Origin: Rhizopus sp. PT2906 | Taxonomy: Eukaryota > Mucoromycota > Mucoromycetes > Mucorales > Rhizopodaceae | NCBI GenBank assembly: GCA_025529335.1 | Contig: JAMYHX010000005.1 | Coordinates: 124,001-188,000, forward strand | Reading direction: 5' to 3' | Length of the DNA stretch: 64,000 bases | Shown here: piece after piece, positions 31,563 to 43,229 of the stretch | Layout: each line of letters begins with the position of its first letter | Numbering within the stretch: position 1 is the first letter of the stretch | Translations under genes and position numbers: made by a program | The notes under the pieces: generated by a model | What the model was told of the DNA's origin: nothing | Databases searched by the model: none | The model's input: the letters and a program-made list of their open reading frames with translations, nothing else

Positions 31563-32009
31563 TTAACTGGGAGGAACATAATCTAGTATATACTTGTTAA
31601 AGCACTGTAACTGACAACAAACAGTAAACTTACCAGGAAAACACTCCTTCATCGTCTTGTTATGCTTGTTTTGAGCATGTTCAGTCAAACTACATAAAAA
31701 AAAAGTAAACACTAGAGATTGACACATGTGAATCAAACTTACGCCTTTTCCCGAGATGTGCAGAGAAAAGTTTGGAAACAAGTCTTGCAAATGATGTTTT
31801 TGGCAGCAGCATTCTAATAAATAACAATGAGTACAGCGCAGTTTATGAACATTGCTTTTTGAAACTGACAGCTTTCAATTGAGATGCACCGTCCTTCTTT
31901 TGATTCTGCTTGGCATTACGCTCACGCTTCATTTGAGCCTTGGCTCCCTATTCGTAATGTTTAGTCATGTGACCTTCAAAAGAATATTCTTGTCTCTTAC
32001 GTTTCCCAT
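31563..32009 (-). CDS. Small zinc-binding protein of the At2g23090/SERF-like (DUF1909) type, 5 exons
   Basis: Exons 32009-32001, 31947-31870, 31813-31743, 31689-31634 and 31582-31563 give 77 residues. The first exon is only 9 nt (MGN). The product reads GAKAQMKRERNAKQNQKK, then a C2H2-like CKTCFQTFLCT...HAQNKH, and ends ECFPDYVPPS. This matches small plant/fungal proteins with a 4F5-type basic N-terminus and a zinc finger, some of unknown function. The junctions restore each part of the motif, which supports the join. Convergent with chitin deacetylase. Confidence 0.78.
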
Positions 32010-35000
32010 CTTGTTGTTGTTGTTGTTGCAAAATGTAAAAGAGGCTGAAAAAAATTTTTTCTCTCACTCTGTGTCTGTGCCTGGAGATCAGTGTTACACA
32101 AATGTCTCGGCCTTCGTTGGTCATTTTGTTAACACATTTTATCAGGGTTCATTTGTCATACAAGTTTGTATCTGTTTGATATATGAAATCATGCTTTTAT
32201 GCATAGTCTGGGAATATCAGCCTGCATTTCTCAAGAATAAAGTAGATTGAAGAAAAAGAGAACAGCGATTTTGAGAATAAATCTAAGCTGTACTCCTGCT
32301 TTTGATGTTCTGATTGTCAGATACTGAAAGGATGAACCCACTTCTACTTTAGATTTGAAGAAGAAATGTTAGACTTGTGTTCATGAGTTTAATCAATAAG
32401 GTTGGGTTTTTTAGTAATGATAGTAAACCATATTATTTTTTTTAAAAAAAATCAGGTTTTACATAATCTAACTTTTAGATCGTTATTGTATCGACGCTGA
32501 AAAAGAACATAGTACGTTTAGCTCATGGGGTACAACTTTTAAGAACAAGAAAAAGGGAGAAGTTGCACACACAAATATTTTGCATCTGTTAAATGAAAAG
32601 GCAACATTGCCATTCACCATGTGCAACTTTACTTTTCGGAAGCAATGCACCTATTTGAGAATAGTAATGGTGATACTTGCATTAGACTTGGCGCAGTAAT
32701 TGCTTACTAATGACGTACTCAGTGAAAATATATCATGTCAAATTATACAGTTACTCCCAGTAACATTGTAAAATGTTGCTCAAAGATAGCCAAGTATAAG
32801 CAAATGTCACAAGCACGAAATAGAAGTATGCTTGCTTGGTGAGATTGAAGGTCTTAATGCCAAGCTGTAACAGTGCTGGTGCAACTATTTAACTCTAGTT
32901 TACACACACGAAGCAACATAAAAATAAATGAGGCTAGATCTGTTTAAAATAGGGTTTTACATTACCCAATCTGGATAATGAAGGCGTCCGTATGATTGCC
33001 GGATTAAGGGCCTTTATTTTTGTTAAACCAGGAGAAGCACAAGTTTGTTTAACGTAGACTAAGATGGTGCATATAGTTTCATTTTGCCGAATCAAATATA
33101 TTAATTGGCCGACTGAGTACATCATTTTCCCGATTTGTTTTGATTTTTGTAAAATAAGAACTGCACTACCACCAACAAGTTTTGTTTATTATAACAAAGT
33201 CTGTGCAAGTAGATAACTCTAGAAGATATGTTGAATACTGAGTCTAAATTAAGGCTATGGTAATGATGAATGACCATCAGCTGTGCAATGTCCCATGAAT
33301 TCGAATAAAGATAAATTGATAGTCTAAAAATGCATACATTTATTAAATTAAATATGTGAGATGTCTTATTTTGCTGCCCTTTAAAAAACAGTCATCAGCT
33401 AGAGAACAGTGAGAAACATGCTTAGTATAAGCGGCCGCCCTCCTGTGAAAAGCACAGCTTGAAAGCCCACGGATATGACCTAAAATTGCCTTATTCCCGT
33501 TTTTGAGTTTCTCTTTTAATTACTTGCTATATATATTGTGACACCAAAGGAAGACAAGATGACATGAAAAAGGTTATCTTTAGGGAGGACGTGTCTGCTT
33601 TGGGAAGTTTCTTTGTATTATGATACAAACCTTCTTGTAGTATATATCCTTCCTTTACAAAACTTTGTGAGATATCACTCTATCATTATGCTTGTGACAT
33701 TCAGTCTACCCCCTTAACCTGTTTACTTATTTTTTCACATGTATTGCAAATTGTTAATATACTCCTTTATTATTATAACTCAGGCATAATACAAGACTTA
33801 AAAAAGTACCTTTCATTCTCAATATGGTTTCCCAGCCTTGGTGATGCATTCATCTCGCATCCTAGTTGCTTAGTGATGCTGATCTGCTCTAGAACTAGAA
33901 TATATACGAGGGCATATGCTTTCATAAAACATACTGAAAACGAACTCACATGAACTACCGTGACTAGCTCAAGATCTGTGATCATTTGGTGGCGCTAGGT
34001 CCAGGTAACTGGAATGGCAGCTAAACATAGTTTAATATAATCTCATTTGGTAAGACTCAGGATGCTAGATTCATCAAGCGTGGTGATGCGCTGTATTTCT
34101 TTTATATCACAGGCCCCCTGCTTCTTTACAGTGTCATAGAATGTTGATTTATACATATTTATTTGTTGTTGATTCAAATTGCCTAAGCGTATCGCTTATG
34201 AAATGCTGCGCACTCTCGGCCAAATTTGATCTAGTTAAATTACCAACTACGCATACCAGTTCCTCTGTATATTCTTACCCTGATGGTTGAATCAACAAGT
34301 TTCAACATGCATATTCACATAAACTTTCACAGATTAAAGAAAGAATCACCGGCTAAAGCAAGTTATTCCTTCAAACAAGGACATTACTGTAACTACATCT
34401 GGAGCCATATGCAAAAAGAAAGTGATAACTCAAGTCTATTAAGAAGAAAAGACTAGGCATTGAGCCCTTGAGAGGTGTCATTCATAGCACTTCTAAAGTT
34501 CAGAGCTATATAGGCGCACATAGACGAAGGACCACATATTTGCCACGGTGTCCCTATTGAATTGCTCTAGTCTACAGTCAAGGGAAGCATTAGAGGACTA
34601 TAGATGACAAAATTGAGTGCTAGTGGCCATCAAATCAGCTAAACCCGTATCTTCTGATGTTTACATAAAGTGGGATAAACCTCTCGTATTCCTTTTTTGA
34701 TATGTACTTAGCTGCAAAGGATTAAATTTATCCGCTGGCTGGTGATGATAAAAAGGACGCAGGACTAAATTAGTCCAAATGTGTGCATCAACAGGTTAGA
34801 ATGATGAAATTATGGTTTGGGACATTAAAGCTTCCATTTTACATAAGAGTTAATTTATCTTTTTATATTCTAAAAATATGCACTCCCTTCTTCTTGATAA
34901 CATGATTTTTTGCTTTTGATGACGGAAAAATATATATTCACGGTATATGCAGAAATCACAAATATCTTGTGAGCATGTGGACTATGATAAACCCACAAAG

Positions 35001-36859
35001 TACAAGTATATGCAAAGCAATGCATTGCGCGCTGTGTTGCAGTTTAAAAAGAAGAAGAAATAGAAAAGTAGGCATATGCTTCCTGCAGGGTTAAAAAATG
35101 TTGAAAAGTATCAAAGGCCTCCTGGTAACACTAGAGGAAGATTCTCAATGCTCTTGGACTGCAGACCACATGAAGATCTATTCCATATACTATTTGAGTC
35201 AAAGTGGCTAAGTACATTGTATAATTACTTTATACGAACTGGGAAGTGACAGGATAAACAAAATAATGTATACTTTATATCATGTTGTGCACTCTTTGGT
35301 CAGCCCGTTTTCGTTTATATGCAAAGTACATGTGAGGGCCTTCTCCAACAAAATACGCCTATTGCTTCCACAGTGCTAACTATGAGAATAGAAGCTTGCA
35401 ATAGCGTTGAATACTAAATTCAAGACGATAACACCCAACACTTACAAAGTTTTTTTTTTTTTTTTTTCAACCAGTTGCATAAGGGTTTTCGGTCTGACAT
35501 TTATCAGGTTGAAGGAGGAAGAGAGTACACTATAAAATCAAAGTAGTATCGCATAATTGTGCCATTTCTTAATTGCCTACTTAGTTCTTCTAGAATAGGA
35601 CGAATTATAGAATTTCCATACCCTCATGGCTCCAGCGGGAAAATTTGCCTGTAAAATAAATATCCTAGAGTTTTTAGCTTATCGTCCTAAGTCAAACCTT
35701 TTTGTTTGTTTTTGAAGTGAAGAGCTAAATTTTCCTCCAATAGCATTAGCTTTACAAATGAAAGCTACGAGCTTGAGTTTTTAAAATGCTCTAGAGTCTG
35801 TGATAAATTGTCGCAAGTAAAATTTCCTTCAAACTCTCCTGTGAACACTTGCTCCCAATTTTTATTAACCAAATTCAAAATGTTGAAATGGGCTTGATGA
35901 CGTTGTATAGAGAGTCGAGAAGATCAAGCAGCTATATATACATAATATAATCCTTCCAGGTTGATACATTAAAAAACTATGATAGAGAACTGCAGAGATT
36001 AATCTTGAAAAGTCAGTCATCCATTAAGATTAATTATATATGGCGTTTTCAAATAATATCTAAGCGGCACAGGATAATTAATAGTAGGCACTATAATAAC
36101 TCAATCACCATGCCTTGAATTTTCTGATCGCTTCCCACAACTGCGCCTCGTTTTTAAAGCTTTGCCACGAATCAGTTAATTGTACTACTGTGCAAAGACA
36201 CACAGAAAATTAAATAGTGAAACAATAAATTTTTGAAGCTTTGGTTACTCTAAGAGAAATCAAGCTCCAATTGGTCATTTTACAACAAAAAATAACCCTA
36301 TTTAAAATGAATGCTCCTTTCGGTTGATAGGAGTAGATAGCAAGGAAAATCATTGGTATTATTCAATTAATAACGTCCTAGTGACATTCTACTGTAGCCA
36401 GTCTTTACTGATTCGACAAATTGGTAAAGTCACCTTTTCAAATGACTGTGGCGTTCAAGGAATACATGGAGTGAGATTAGCAATGGTATATTCGTGATAC
36501 AATGTGCTTTATTCAGGATAACGCATTTGTAATCATCCAGCTTTAGCTAAAGCACTGCAACATTTGTCATTTGTAGCTATTTATTTACAACATAGGTACA
36601 TGTTCTATAATGCGTACTCAGTGTATATTGCTATATAAATTGGCATCAGTAATCATGGTTACGTTGAACTATATGCATGTTTAGAGGAGTATAAAAAGGA
36701 GATCAACACACTGATTTGTACAATGGACACTCGGGAACACATCAAATTTTATGGCGTTTGCACATCCTTTTTGTGCGACTTTGATAATGAGCGAATCAAC
36801 TTTCTTTTAAACGTTTTCTTTTCCATCTATTTCTTTTCCTTGATCAAAATATATTTGAC
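32010..36859. other. Gene-poor gap, about 4.8 kb
   Basis: No gene, tRNA, rRNA or snRNA was recognised on either strand. The longest open frames are 60-130 codons with poor composition. One on the minus strand (32934-33125, QLIYLIRQNETICTILVYVK and following) looks a little like degenerate coding sequence. A T-run lies at 35453-35467. The right end holds the promoter of the next gene. Confidence 0.5.
36690..36698 (+). promoter_or_regulatory. TATA box of the multi-pass membrane protein
   Basis: TATAAAAAG lies 170 bp upstream of the chosen start. An upstream ATG at 36723 opens a short overlapping frame; if transcription begins about 30 bp after the box, that ATG would sit at the very 5' end of the mRNA. 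Confidence 0.5.
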
Positions 36860-38888
36860 ATGCCAACAAGTGATAAGAAATGGAAGTACTCATCTACTGA
36901 AGACATACCATTGGCTGAGACCGTGACAAATCGTAACGATGGCAGCGTACTTGACAGATCCAGTTACCCTTATGAAGACAGAGACGAAAACAAACGTTCA
37001 TTCTCTGTGCTGCTCAAGTCTCTATTCCTTGTTTTTGTATCTATTTTTTTTGCTACCGCTATTTTACTCGTATTGTTAAATGCGGATGGAAAACCTTTGG
37101 ATTACACCCTTGTCAAGATGAAGATCACTTCGCTTACCTCGCTACTTTTGAATCTATACGCAATTTTCACCGGGAGTGGAATAGCAATGTAATATAGTGT
37201 GCATGTAATAGAAACATTCACTAAACGCGATCATAGGGCAATATCCGAGTACAAGTGGATTAAGCTTAGAAACGGCGCTCCACTCACTGTAGCAGACATC
37301 TATGATGGCTGCACGAGAGGCATGGGAGGTAGGATATAGAACAATATATAAAGTGATGGTTAGGCTGATTTCTTATTGCCAGGTTTCCTTACTGCCATTA
37401 AGGGTGCCTTTATCGATATTGTCTTAATTTTTGCGCTCATCTTTAATCTTGGTCTTTTGGTATTGTCACCTGTGTCACAAGAATTGATTGTACCTGTTTC
37501 ACTGAAACGCAATCTAACCAGCATTGTTGATTCACATCTTTACTACAATGACCCATTTTATGTGAATGATCGAACCAATCTATCATCGCTTCCAATTCCT
37601 CCAACACTCAATGGCCTGACATATGATAACTATTTGATTCCAATGAGCTTTGCTAATGTTGCTAAACATGCACCATTCAATGGAGCTTATACTTGTCCAT
37701 CCTACGCTGATTATTGTGTATTCAGGAATAAGAGCTTCGTCTCGACCTCGCTTGACTGCACACCAGTAACAGATCAAGAACCAATTGTTAATCAATCCAA
37801 CTATAAAGAATTAACGACACCAGCAAGATATTACACTGAAATTGAGCAAAATAGAACACTCGTTAATGTTCCGACATTTTTTTATGCAGGAGAAATGCTT
37901 AATCGCACATTCCATGATCTGCAAAACTATAAACCTCCACAAGCACCTGGAGGATTTGTTGCTTCAGGTTTTCTTTACTCGGACTATGATCCTCAATATA
38001 GATCATATGTAGGCAATCAAACATTTGTTTTGGCCTATTCAAAGACTAGTTGCTGCGTTGCTTTAACCAAAATTAGTGACATATCGTATGCTCGATGTAC
38101 ATTCCGCTCAAGCCTTAATACGGTAAGCTTTCTTTGTTTATGCGTATGTAACTGAACACTCATTCTAAAAATCATTATTACAGACTGACTGGATGACATC
38201 AAATGGTACACTCATAAAACATGGACAGGAAACTTCAGTTCCAATCACTTTTGATTTTGACCATGTACTTGGTAATAACACAGCGCTCTTTAAGGTCACT
38301 AAGGATGCCGACAACTCTACACGTAGCACAGGAGTTATGGTAAACGCATATCTTATGCAGCAAGCTCTCTTGAAAGAATTTATTTCTCCCCAATATCGTC
38401 CATTCATTCAATATTTGCGTGTATGGAACATGGCCTATCCTGCTACAGTAACAATGTTCGACTATCTGAAGCCTGCTATGCAAATGTTTGACTTGAATTA
38501 TGCAATTGCTCCTTATGTCGAAGGCAGATACTATACACAAATCACGACGGAAGGATTAATATTCGTAACTGATCCACCTGTATATTCCACCAACAAGACA
38601 TATTGCTACATCTTGTTCGCACTGATGTTCTTGCCAGTAGTATGGTGGATGATTGTGTGGTCGATTGGTATCAAGCATTCGAACGGCAGAGGAAATTCCC
38701 AGATTAGTTTGATGACTATGGAAATGACACCATTGGCCTCTCAGAGCTTACGAAACATCTCTAATATGAGTAGCAGTGAAGCATTCAAAAGGGCGAAAAG
38801 TATACGTGTAAGAATAGGAAATCATGAAACAGAAGATAAGAAACGCCTTGTGCTTAAATTGGAAGACGAGCATGGCATATCTCATTAA
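36860..38888 (+). CDS. Multi-pass membrane glycoprotein of unknown function, 4 exons
   Basis: Exons 36860-37188, 37237-37328, 37383-38122 and 38184-38888 give 621 residues. Four hydrophobic spans: about residues 47-72 (LFLVFVSIFFATAILLVLL), 93-112, 148-172 (DIVLIFALIFNLGLLVLSPV) and 535-560 (LFALMFLPVVWWMIVWSIG). Between the third and fourth lies a 360-residue segment rich in N-x-S/T sites and Cys, as for an extracellular or lumenal domain. The basic C-terminus (KRAKSIRVRIG) would be cytosolic. The layout resembles fungal DUF3176-type surface proteins, but I cannot confirm family membership. No enzymatic motif seen. It follows the long gene-poor gap. Confidence 0.75.
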
Positions 38889-39485
38889 CAAAGCTGATAC
38901 AAGACAAGCACAGCATATATATATATATATATATTTTCAACATTTGACTACACTACGATTACCTTATCACATCACGTCCTGGATAAAGTCAGATAAAAAC
39001 TCTAATAATCCTTTTAATCATAATTATGTATTAAAGTGTTAAGTTGTTGCTTGAATAAGTCTTTTTACATTAACATCCCCCTGTTCTTTGAAGTATAAGT
39101 TTTTTTTTAGAGGAACAAAGCTACACCAGTACGAGCGTGCGTAGCATTTTTCTATTTTAAGAATACTGTACTGGTCCAAACTTTCACACAGCTGAGCCTT
39201 TTTGGGGGGAAGGAAGCAACCTGTCAATTGAAAAAGTATACTTTTCTCTTTGACGTCGATTTATAAATCAAGTACTCTCCCTTTTTCTCAAATAAGAAAC
39301 ACATTTGTATTGTTTTCATTTAAAAGAAAAAAGTATTATTTGGGATATAATTTTATTTGTTTTATACTATTTTGGGTAATACGAAATACAACAATAAATA
39401 ATGGACTAATGGATAAAAGGACACACACACTTAAAAGTGTGTAGCAAAGAGAAAAAGGAGGAGGGGGGGGGGGGAATAGATGGCT
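38889..39485. other. Intergenic, about 0.6 kb
   Basis: Convergent 3' region between the membrane protein and the bHLH gene. Contains an AT repeat (38915-38934) and a poly-G run of about 10 near 39465. Nothing coding recognised. Confidence 0.4.
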
Positions 39486-40118
39486 TTACATATCTTTGGT
39501 ATTACTTGGAGGAGGAAGTGGAGGATGATGATAATGTGGTTGTATTGCAGATAAATCTAAAGGATGACCAGGTGGTGGCATCATCTGCTGACCCAATCTG
39601 ACACGATATAATTCCAAAGCGCTCTCAAGTTCCTGTATACGCTGTTGATGCTGTCTTAGTTTATCATGTAAATATCGAATATGGTCCACTGACTTTCGCA
39701 AGATAGTTCCCTTGTTGGATTTGATGGCTTCTCTACTATCAGGCAATAGTGTCGCCAATTCATTTATTCTTTCATTTATATTCTCTCTTCTTCTTCTTTC
39801 TACAGCATTGTGACTTTCTCTTCTTCGTCTCTTCTTTTCAAATATTTCCTGCATGCTTCTTTATATCAGTTTACTATGCTTATTCTTATGATTATCTTAC
39901 TTTTTCTGCATCATTTCATCCTCCATACTATTAGGACTTGACACATCTGTTGTTTCTCTATTATTACTTGAAGGTGGTTGCTGATAAACAGGCTGATATT
40001 TATTATTGTATATTCTATCTGATATAGAAGGCATTGTATTATAAGGTAGCTTTACTGTACTATTATTGCCATTGTTGTTGCTGTTGTTGTTACTATTATG
40101 ATCTATAGTTGAATACAT
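39486..40118 (-). CDS. bHLH transcription factor (USF/MITF-like class), 2 exons
   Basis: Exons 40118-39901 and 39858 or 39855-39486 give 196 or 195 residues; the acceptor is a tandem AAGAAG. The DNA-binding basic region reads KRRRRESHNAVERRRRENIN, with the His, Glu and Arg that contact CACGTG-type E-boxes. The first helix and loop (ERINELATLLP) and second helix (SNKGTILRKSVDHIRYLHDKL) follow, then a short leucine-zipper-like helix (QQRIQELESALELYRVRL). The N-terminus is Asn-rich, the C-terminus Pro/His-rich. The start Met at 40118 is inside a longer open frame that translates a simple A/T leader. Target genes unknown. Confidence 0.85.
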
Positions 40119-40593
40119 TTTATAAAGTGATTGTATGATATTATTATTAATATTAGTATTATTATTATTTAAAAGAAAAAGAAGAAAAGAGAAAATAATA
40201 AAAAATATCTTCTCTAAATAATGACGTATCTCACTGTTATAAAGATAACGTGATGACAGTAACTGGATGATACATATTTGTATATGAATATACACATATA
40301 TGCAAGTGATGTACTCATCCTAACAATAATACTCCACAAACACTACTCACCCTAATAAAACCATACACACACACATACACACAATAGTCTTTATGAGGAG
40401 ATAAAGGGCTATCTGCTTATCTTTTTATCATATCCCTTATTCACTCTGCATGAATAAATATCATATGCATCATAGTTTGATGCATATAATTTTTTTCGCC
40501 ATAATAAGCTTTAAATAGGTGCAAGTAATTCAGGAACAGACCCCACTTTCTATTCCTGACCTCACAAGTACGTCACTACCAACCATGATCATT

Positions 40594-40602
40594 TATAAAA
40601 AG
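40594..40602 (+). promoter_or_regulatory. TATA box of the 51-residue ORF
   Basis: TATAAAAAG, 46 bp upstream of the ATG, followed by a pyrimidine-rich leader (CTTTTCTCTCTTTTCTCTGTC type). This is the same arrangement as at clear genes nearby. Confidence 0.6.
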
Positions 40603-40639
40603 GGCTACTTTTCTCTCTTTTCTCTGTCTCACTTTTTCA

Positions 40640-40795
40640 ATGTCAAATACAAACGAGCCGTTCACGTCACCCAACACAAAATCCAAAACAGGAGGAAACA
40701 ATACGTTATTCAACTTGATAGCTATGCCATTTGCAGCCATTGGAGGCGCATTATCACAAATCGGTGGGAAATTTACAAGAAAACCAACAAAATAA
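40640..40795 (+). CDS. Putative small protein, 51 residues
   Basis: A short plus-strand ORF starts at the first ATG after a TATA box and pyrimidine leader. The product is Asn/Thr/Lys-rich at the start (MSNTNEPFTSPNTKSKTGG), has one short hydrophobic stretch (LFNLIAMPFAAIGGALSQIG) and ends in KFTRKPTK. The promoter layout and the non-random composition are the evidence; no family is recognised. The hydrophobic part could be an amphipathic or membrane helix. It ends 7 bp before the NMD3 stop codon on the other strand. Could be a small mitochondrial or membrane microprotein, or chance. Confidence 0.5.
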   Translation: MSNTNEPFTSPNTKSKTGGNNTLFNLIAMPFAAIGGALSQIGGKFTRKPTK

Positions 40796-40802
40796 AGCTT
40801 TA

Positions 40803-42385
40803 TTACATTTCCATTTCTTCATCTTCATGAACTGGATGATCAGGTTCATCCATATGAATAGCCATTTCATCCATCATTTCTTCTAATGAAATCTCGGGTA
40901 ATTCCTCTTCTTCTTCTTCTACTGCGTCTTCAGTTTCCATCAAGCCGCTATTCTTGAAAATATTGATATTGGCTCTGAACTCGGGATCTTCTTCAATGTC
41001 TCTCATGAACAGTTCCATATCATTTTCAATACGAGCTTGTTCTTGCTTACGAGGTAACATTTCATCCACTTCTTTACCCAATTGTTGTAACTTCCAGTTT
41101 CTTTGTCTTGACTTCTTCTTACGTGCAGGATAAGATTTACGTACAAGGATGACGTCAGGTAAATCTGAAGCATCGAGTCGATCAAATTCTTCATTGTTAA
41201 AGTTGGTCCTTGTCAAATCGTAACCCATGACAGTGTCACCAGGATTCAGCAGTGCACCCAGATGAGATCTGGCGATGAATTGTTCATCATTTCTACCAAA
41301 GTCTGACATTCTTGCAACATGAACATCACACAACACCTTTTTGCCATCTACAGGCCCCAGAGGTTCAACATCTAATACATAGTATTCGACCATACTCTTT
41401 GCACTGGCTAATGCTTGGAAGGGCTGTCTATAATATTGAGTTGTACTAACATCGGCTGTGGCTAATGTATTTACATCCAACAAATGAATTGAATTACTAA
41501 TTCTTGTACATATTAATAATCGATTGATATTTCCAAAATTATTGGCTAGTTTCTTTGGTATACACACAAGGTCGTCTCGACATACAGGCACAATTTCACA
41601 GGAGTATGTAAATTTATAGTTGCTTACACTTGTATGAATATCTTTTGAAATCAATTGTTCACTTGTCTTGTATCGCATAGGTACAACTGCCTGCAAGAAT
41701 TCGACCATCTTGATGGCATGGTTACGGCTACCATAGTAAAAATCAATACCATCCTTGGCTTCTTTGATGTTGGTCGTATCTTTGTGTGCATTGTGTTTCA
41801 AGATGATTTGTTCCAAGAATAAGAATGTACGTTTATGCTCTACCTTTTGTCGAACTTGCACTACTGCCTTCCATGTATTTTGAGCAGCCAATCGTGTACA
41901 TTCATCACACTGTTGACTTGATACCACATACTCGACTTCAAAGACTTGCTGCAAGATTGTATTGGCAAAGACTTCCTTCTGAATCGTCAGTTTCACCTTG
42001 ATACGTCTACTGTGTGGTTCAGTCCAGATAAAGCCAGCATCAACCAATCGGACTCGATTTAATCCCTTCAGTTTCTTGAGACACAGTGTCAACAGTTCTC
42101 GAGATTCTAACTCTGCTGTGACCCAGATTCCAGGTGGTTGAAGGTATCGTTCACAGTTACGGCAAAAGTGAATTGTGGCATGTTTAGGAATACCTTCTGT
42201 GATATCAACTTCGTTACGAATACAGTTGACACACATATTGGCAGCATTAGGAGGAGTGGGTGCACCACAGCCAGGACATAAACTATATATAAAAAAGATT
42301 AGATTCTTTTTTTCTTCTTCTCTAGTTTGACTCTATTTCTATCAACTTACATTAACTGTTCCGTAATTTCAGGATGATATTCCAT
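40803..42385 (-). CDS. NMD3: 60S ribosomal subunit export adaptor NMD3, 2 exons
   Basis: Exons 42385-42351 and 42282-40803 give 504 residues, the family length. The N-terminus has the paired Cys motifs LCPGCGAP, MCVNC and FCRNCERYLQPP. The body contains WVTAELESRELLTLCLKK, AGFIWTEPHSRRIK, the CDEC pair, RNHAIKMVEFLQ and DLVCIPKKLA. The C-terminus is acidic with leucine-rich segments (LPEISLEEMMDEMAIHM) of the kind used as a Crm1 nuclear export signal. NMD3 binds the 60S subunit and carries it out of the nucleus. Divergent from RLP24 with 165 bp between starts. Confidence 0.95.
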
Positions 42386-42550
42386 GATTTGTTTCTAGGA
42401 AAAAGAAGATCTAAAAGAGAAAAATATTTCTCTTTTGCTGCTTATTATAATCATAAAAAAAAGCGGCTAAGCCACCCGCAGCTTTATAAATCTGAAATAT
42501 CAATTACTGCTCCTATTTGTTCTCTTTAAATTTTTTTTTTCCACTAACAA
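42386..42550. promoter_or_regulatory. Divergent promoter region NMD3/RLP24
   Basis: Only 165 bp between opposite start codons of two 60S biogenesis genes. It contains a T-run beside the RLP24 ATG (42532-42541) and a pyrimidine-rich stretch. A shared promoter is likely from the spacing. Confidence 0.6.
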
Positions 42551-43133
42551 ATGCATATTACTCGTTGTTACTTTTGCTCAGGACCTTGTTATCCTGGACA
42601 TGGTACCATGTTTGTTCGTAACGACAGTAAGGTAGTTTTCTTATAAACAGAGAAAATGTTCTGGTTGATTAACTTTTTGATCCTTAGACCTTCCGTTTTT
42701 GCCGATCTAAATGTCACAAAAACTTCAAGATGAAGCGTAATCCTCGTAAGGTTCGTTGGACTAAAGCTTTCAGAAAGGCAAGCGGCAAAGAAATGGTTAT
42801 TGTAAGTTTAAACATGATCTTCCTACATTGATTCTCACTCCTCTTTAGGATTCTACATTTGAATTCGAGAAACGTCGTAATGTCCCTGTTCGCTATGATC
42901 GTAACTTGATGGCCACAACAATCAAGGCCATGAAACGAGTACAAGAAATTCGTGCTAAGCGTGAACGTGCATTCTACAAGAACCGTATGGCTCCTAACAA
43001 AGATAAAGAGAAGGCTGAAGATATCCGTGTTGTCAACCAGAACATTGAATTGGCACCTCTTGAACACAAAAAGAGAGTTCAAGCTATCAAATCCGAAAAG
43101 GAACAAACACAAACGATGGATATGGAAGAATAA
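42551..43133 (+). CDS. RLP24: Ribosome biogenesis protein RLP24 (RSL24D1), 3 exons
   Basis: Exons 42551-42631, 42688-42801 and 42849-43133 give 159 residues. The N-terminal zinc ribbon reads CYFCSGPCYPGHG...FCRSKCHKNFKMKRNPRKVRWT, which is the L24e-like fold. The following helical, basic part (FEFEKRRNVPVRYDRNL, AKRERAFYKNRM) is typical of RLP24 and not of ribosomal eL24. RLP24 is a placeholder on pre-60S particles that is exchanged for eL24 by the AAA ATPase Drg1 in the cytoplasm. Divergent from NMD3, which acts on the same particle. Confidence 0.94.
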
Positions 43134-43229
43134 GAAAGTAAAGGGAGCATCAAAGAGAAATTATTTTTATTGTAAATAGAAGAAAAATCATTATTTTTTA
43201 TAATAAAGGCATATGTGTGTGTTCAGTAT

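Noticed and set aside
32934..33125. Possible gene in the large gap
   Set aside because: Too short and no recognisable motif; could be a relic.
36723..36926. 67-codon ORF before the membrane protein
   Set aside because: Other frame, overlaps the real start, no coding features; at most an upstream ORF.
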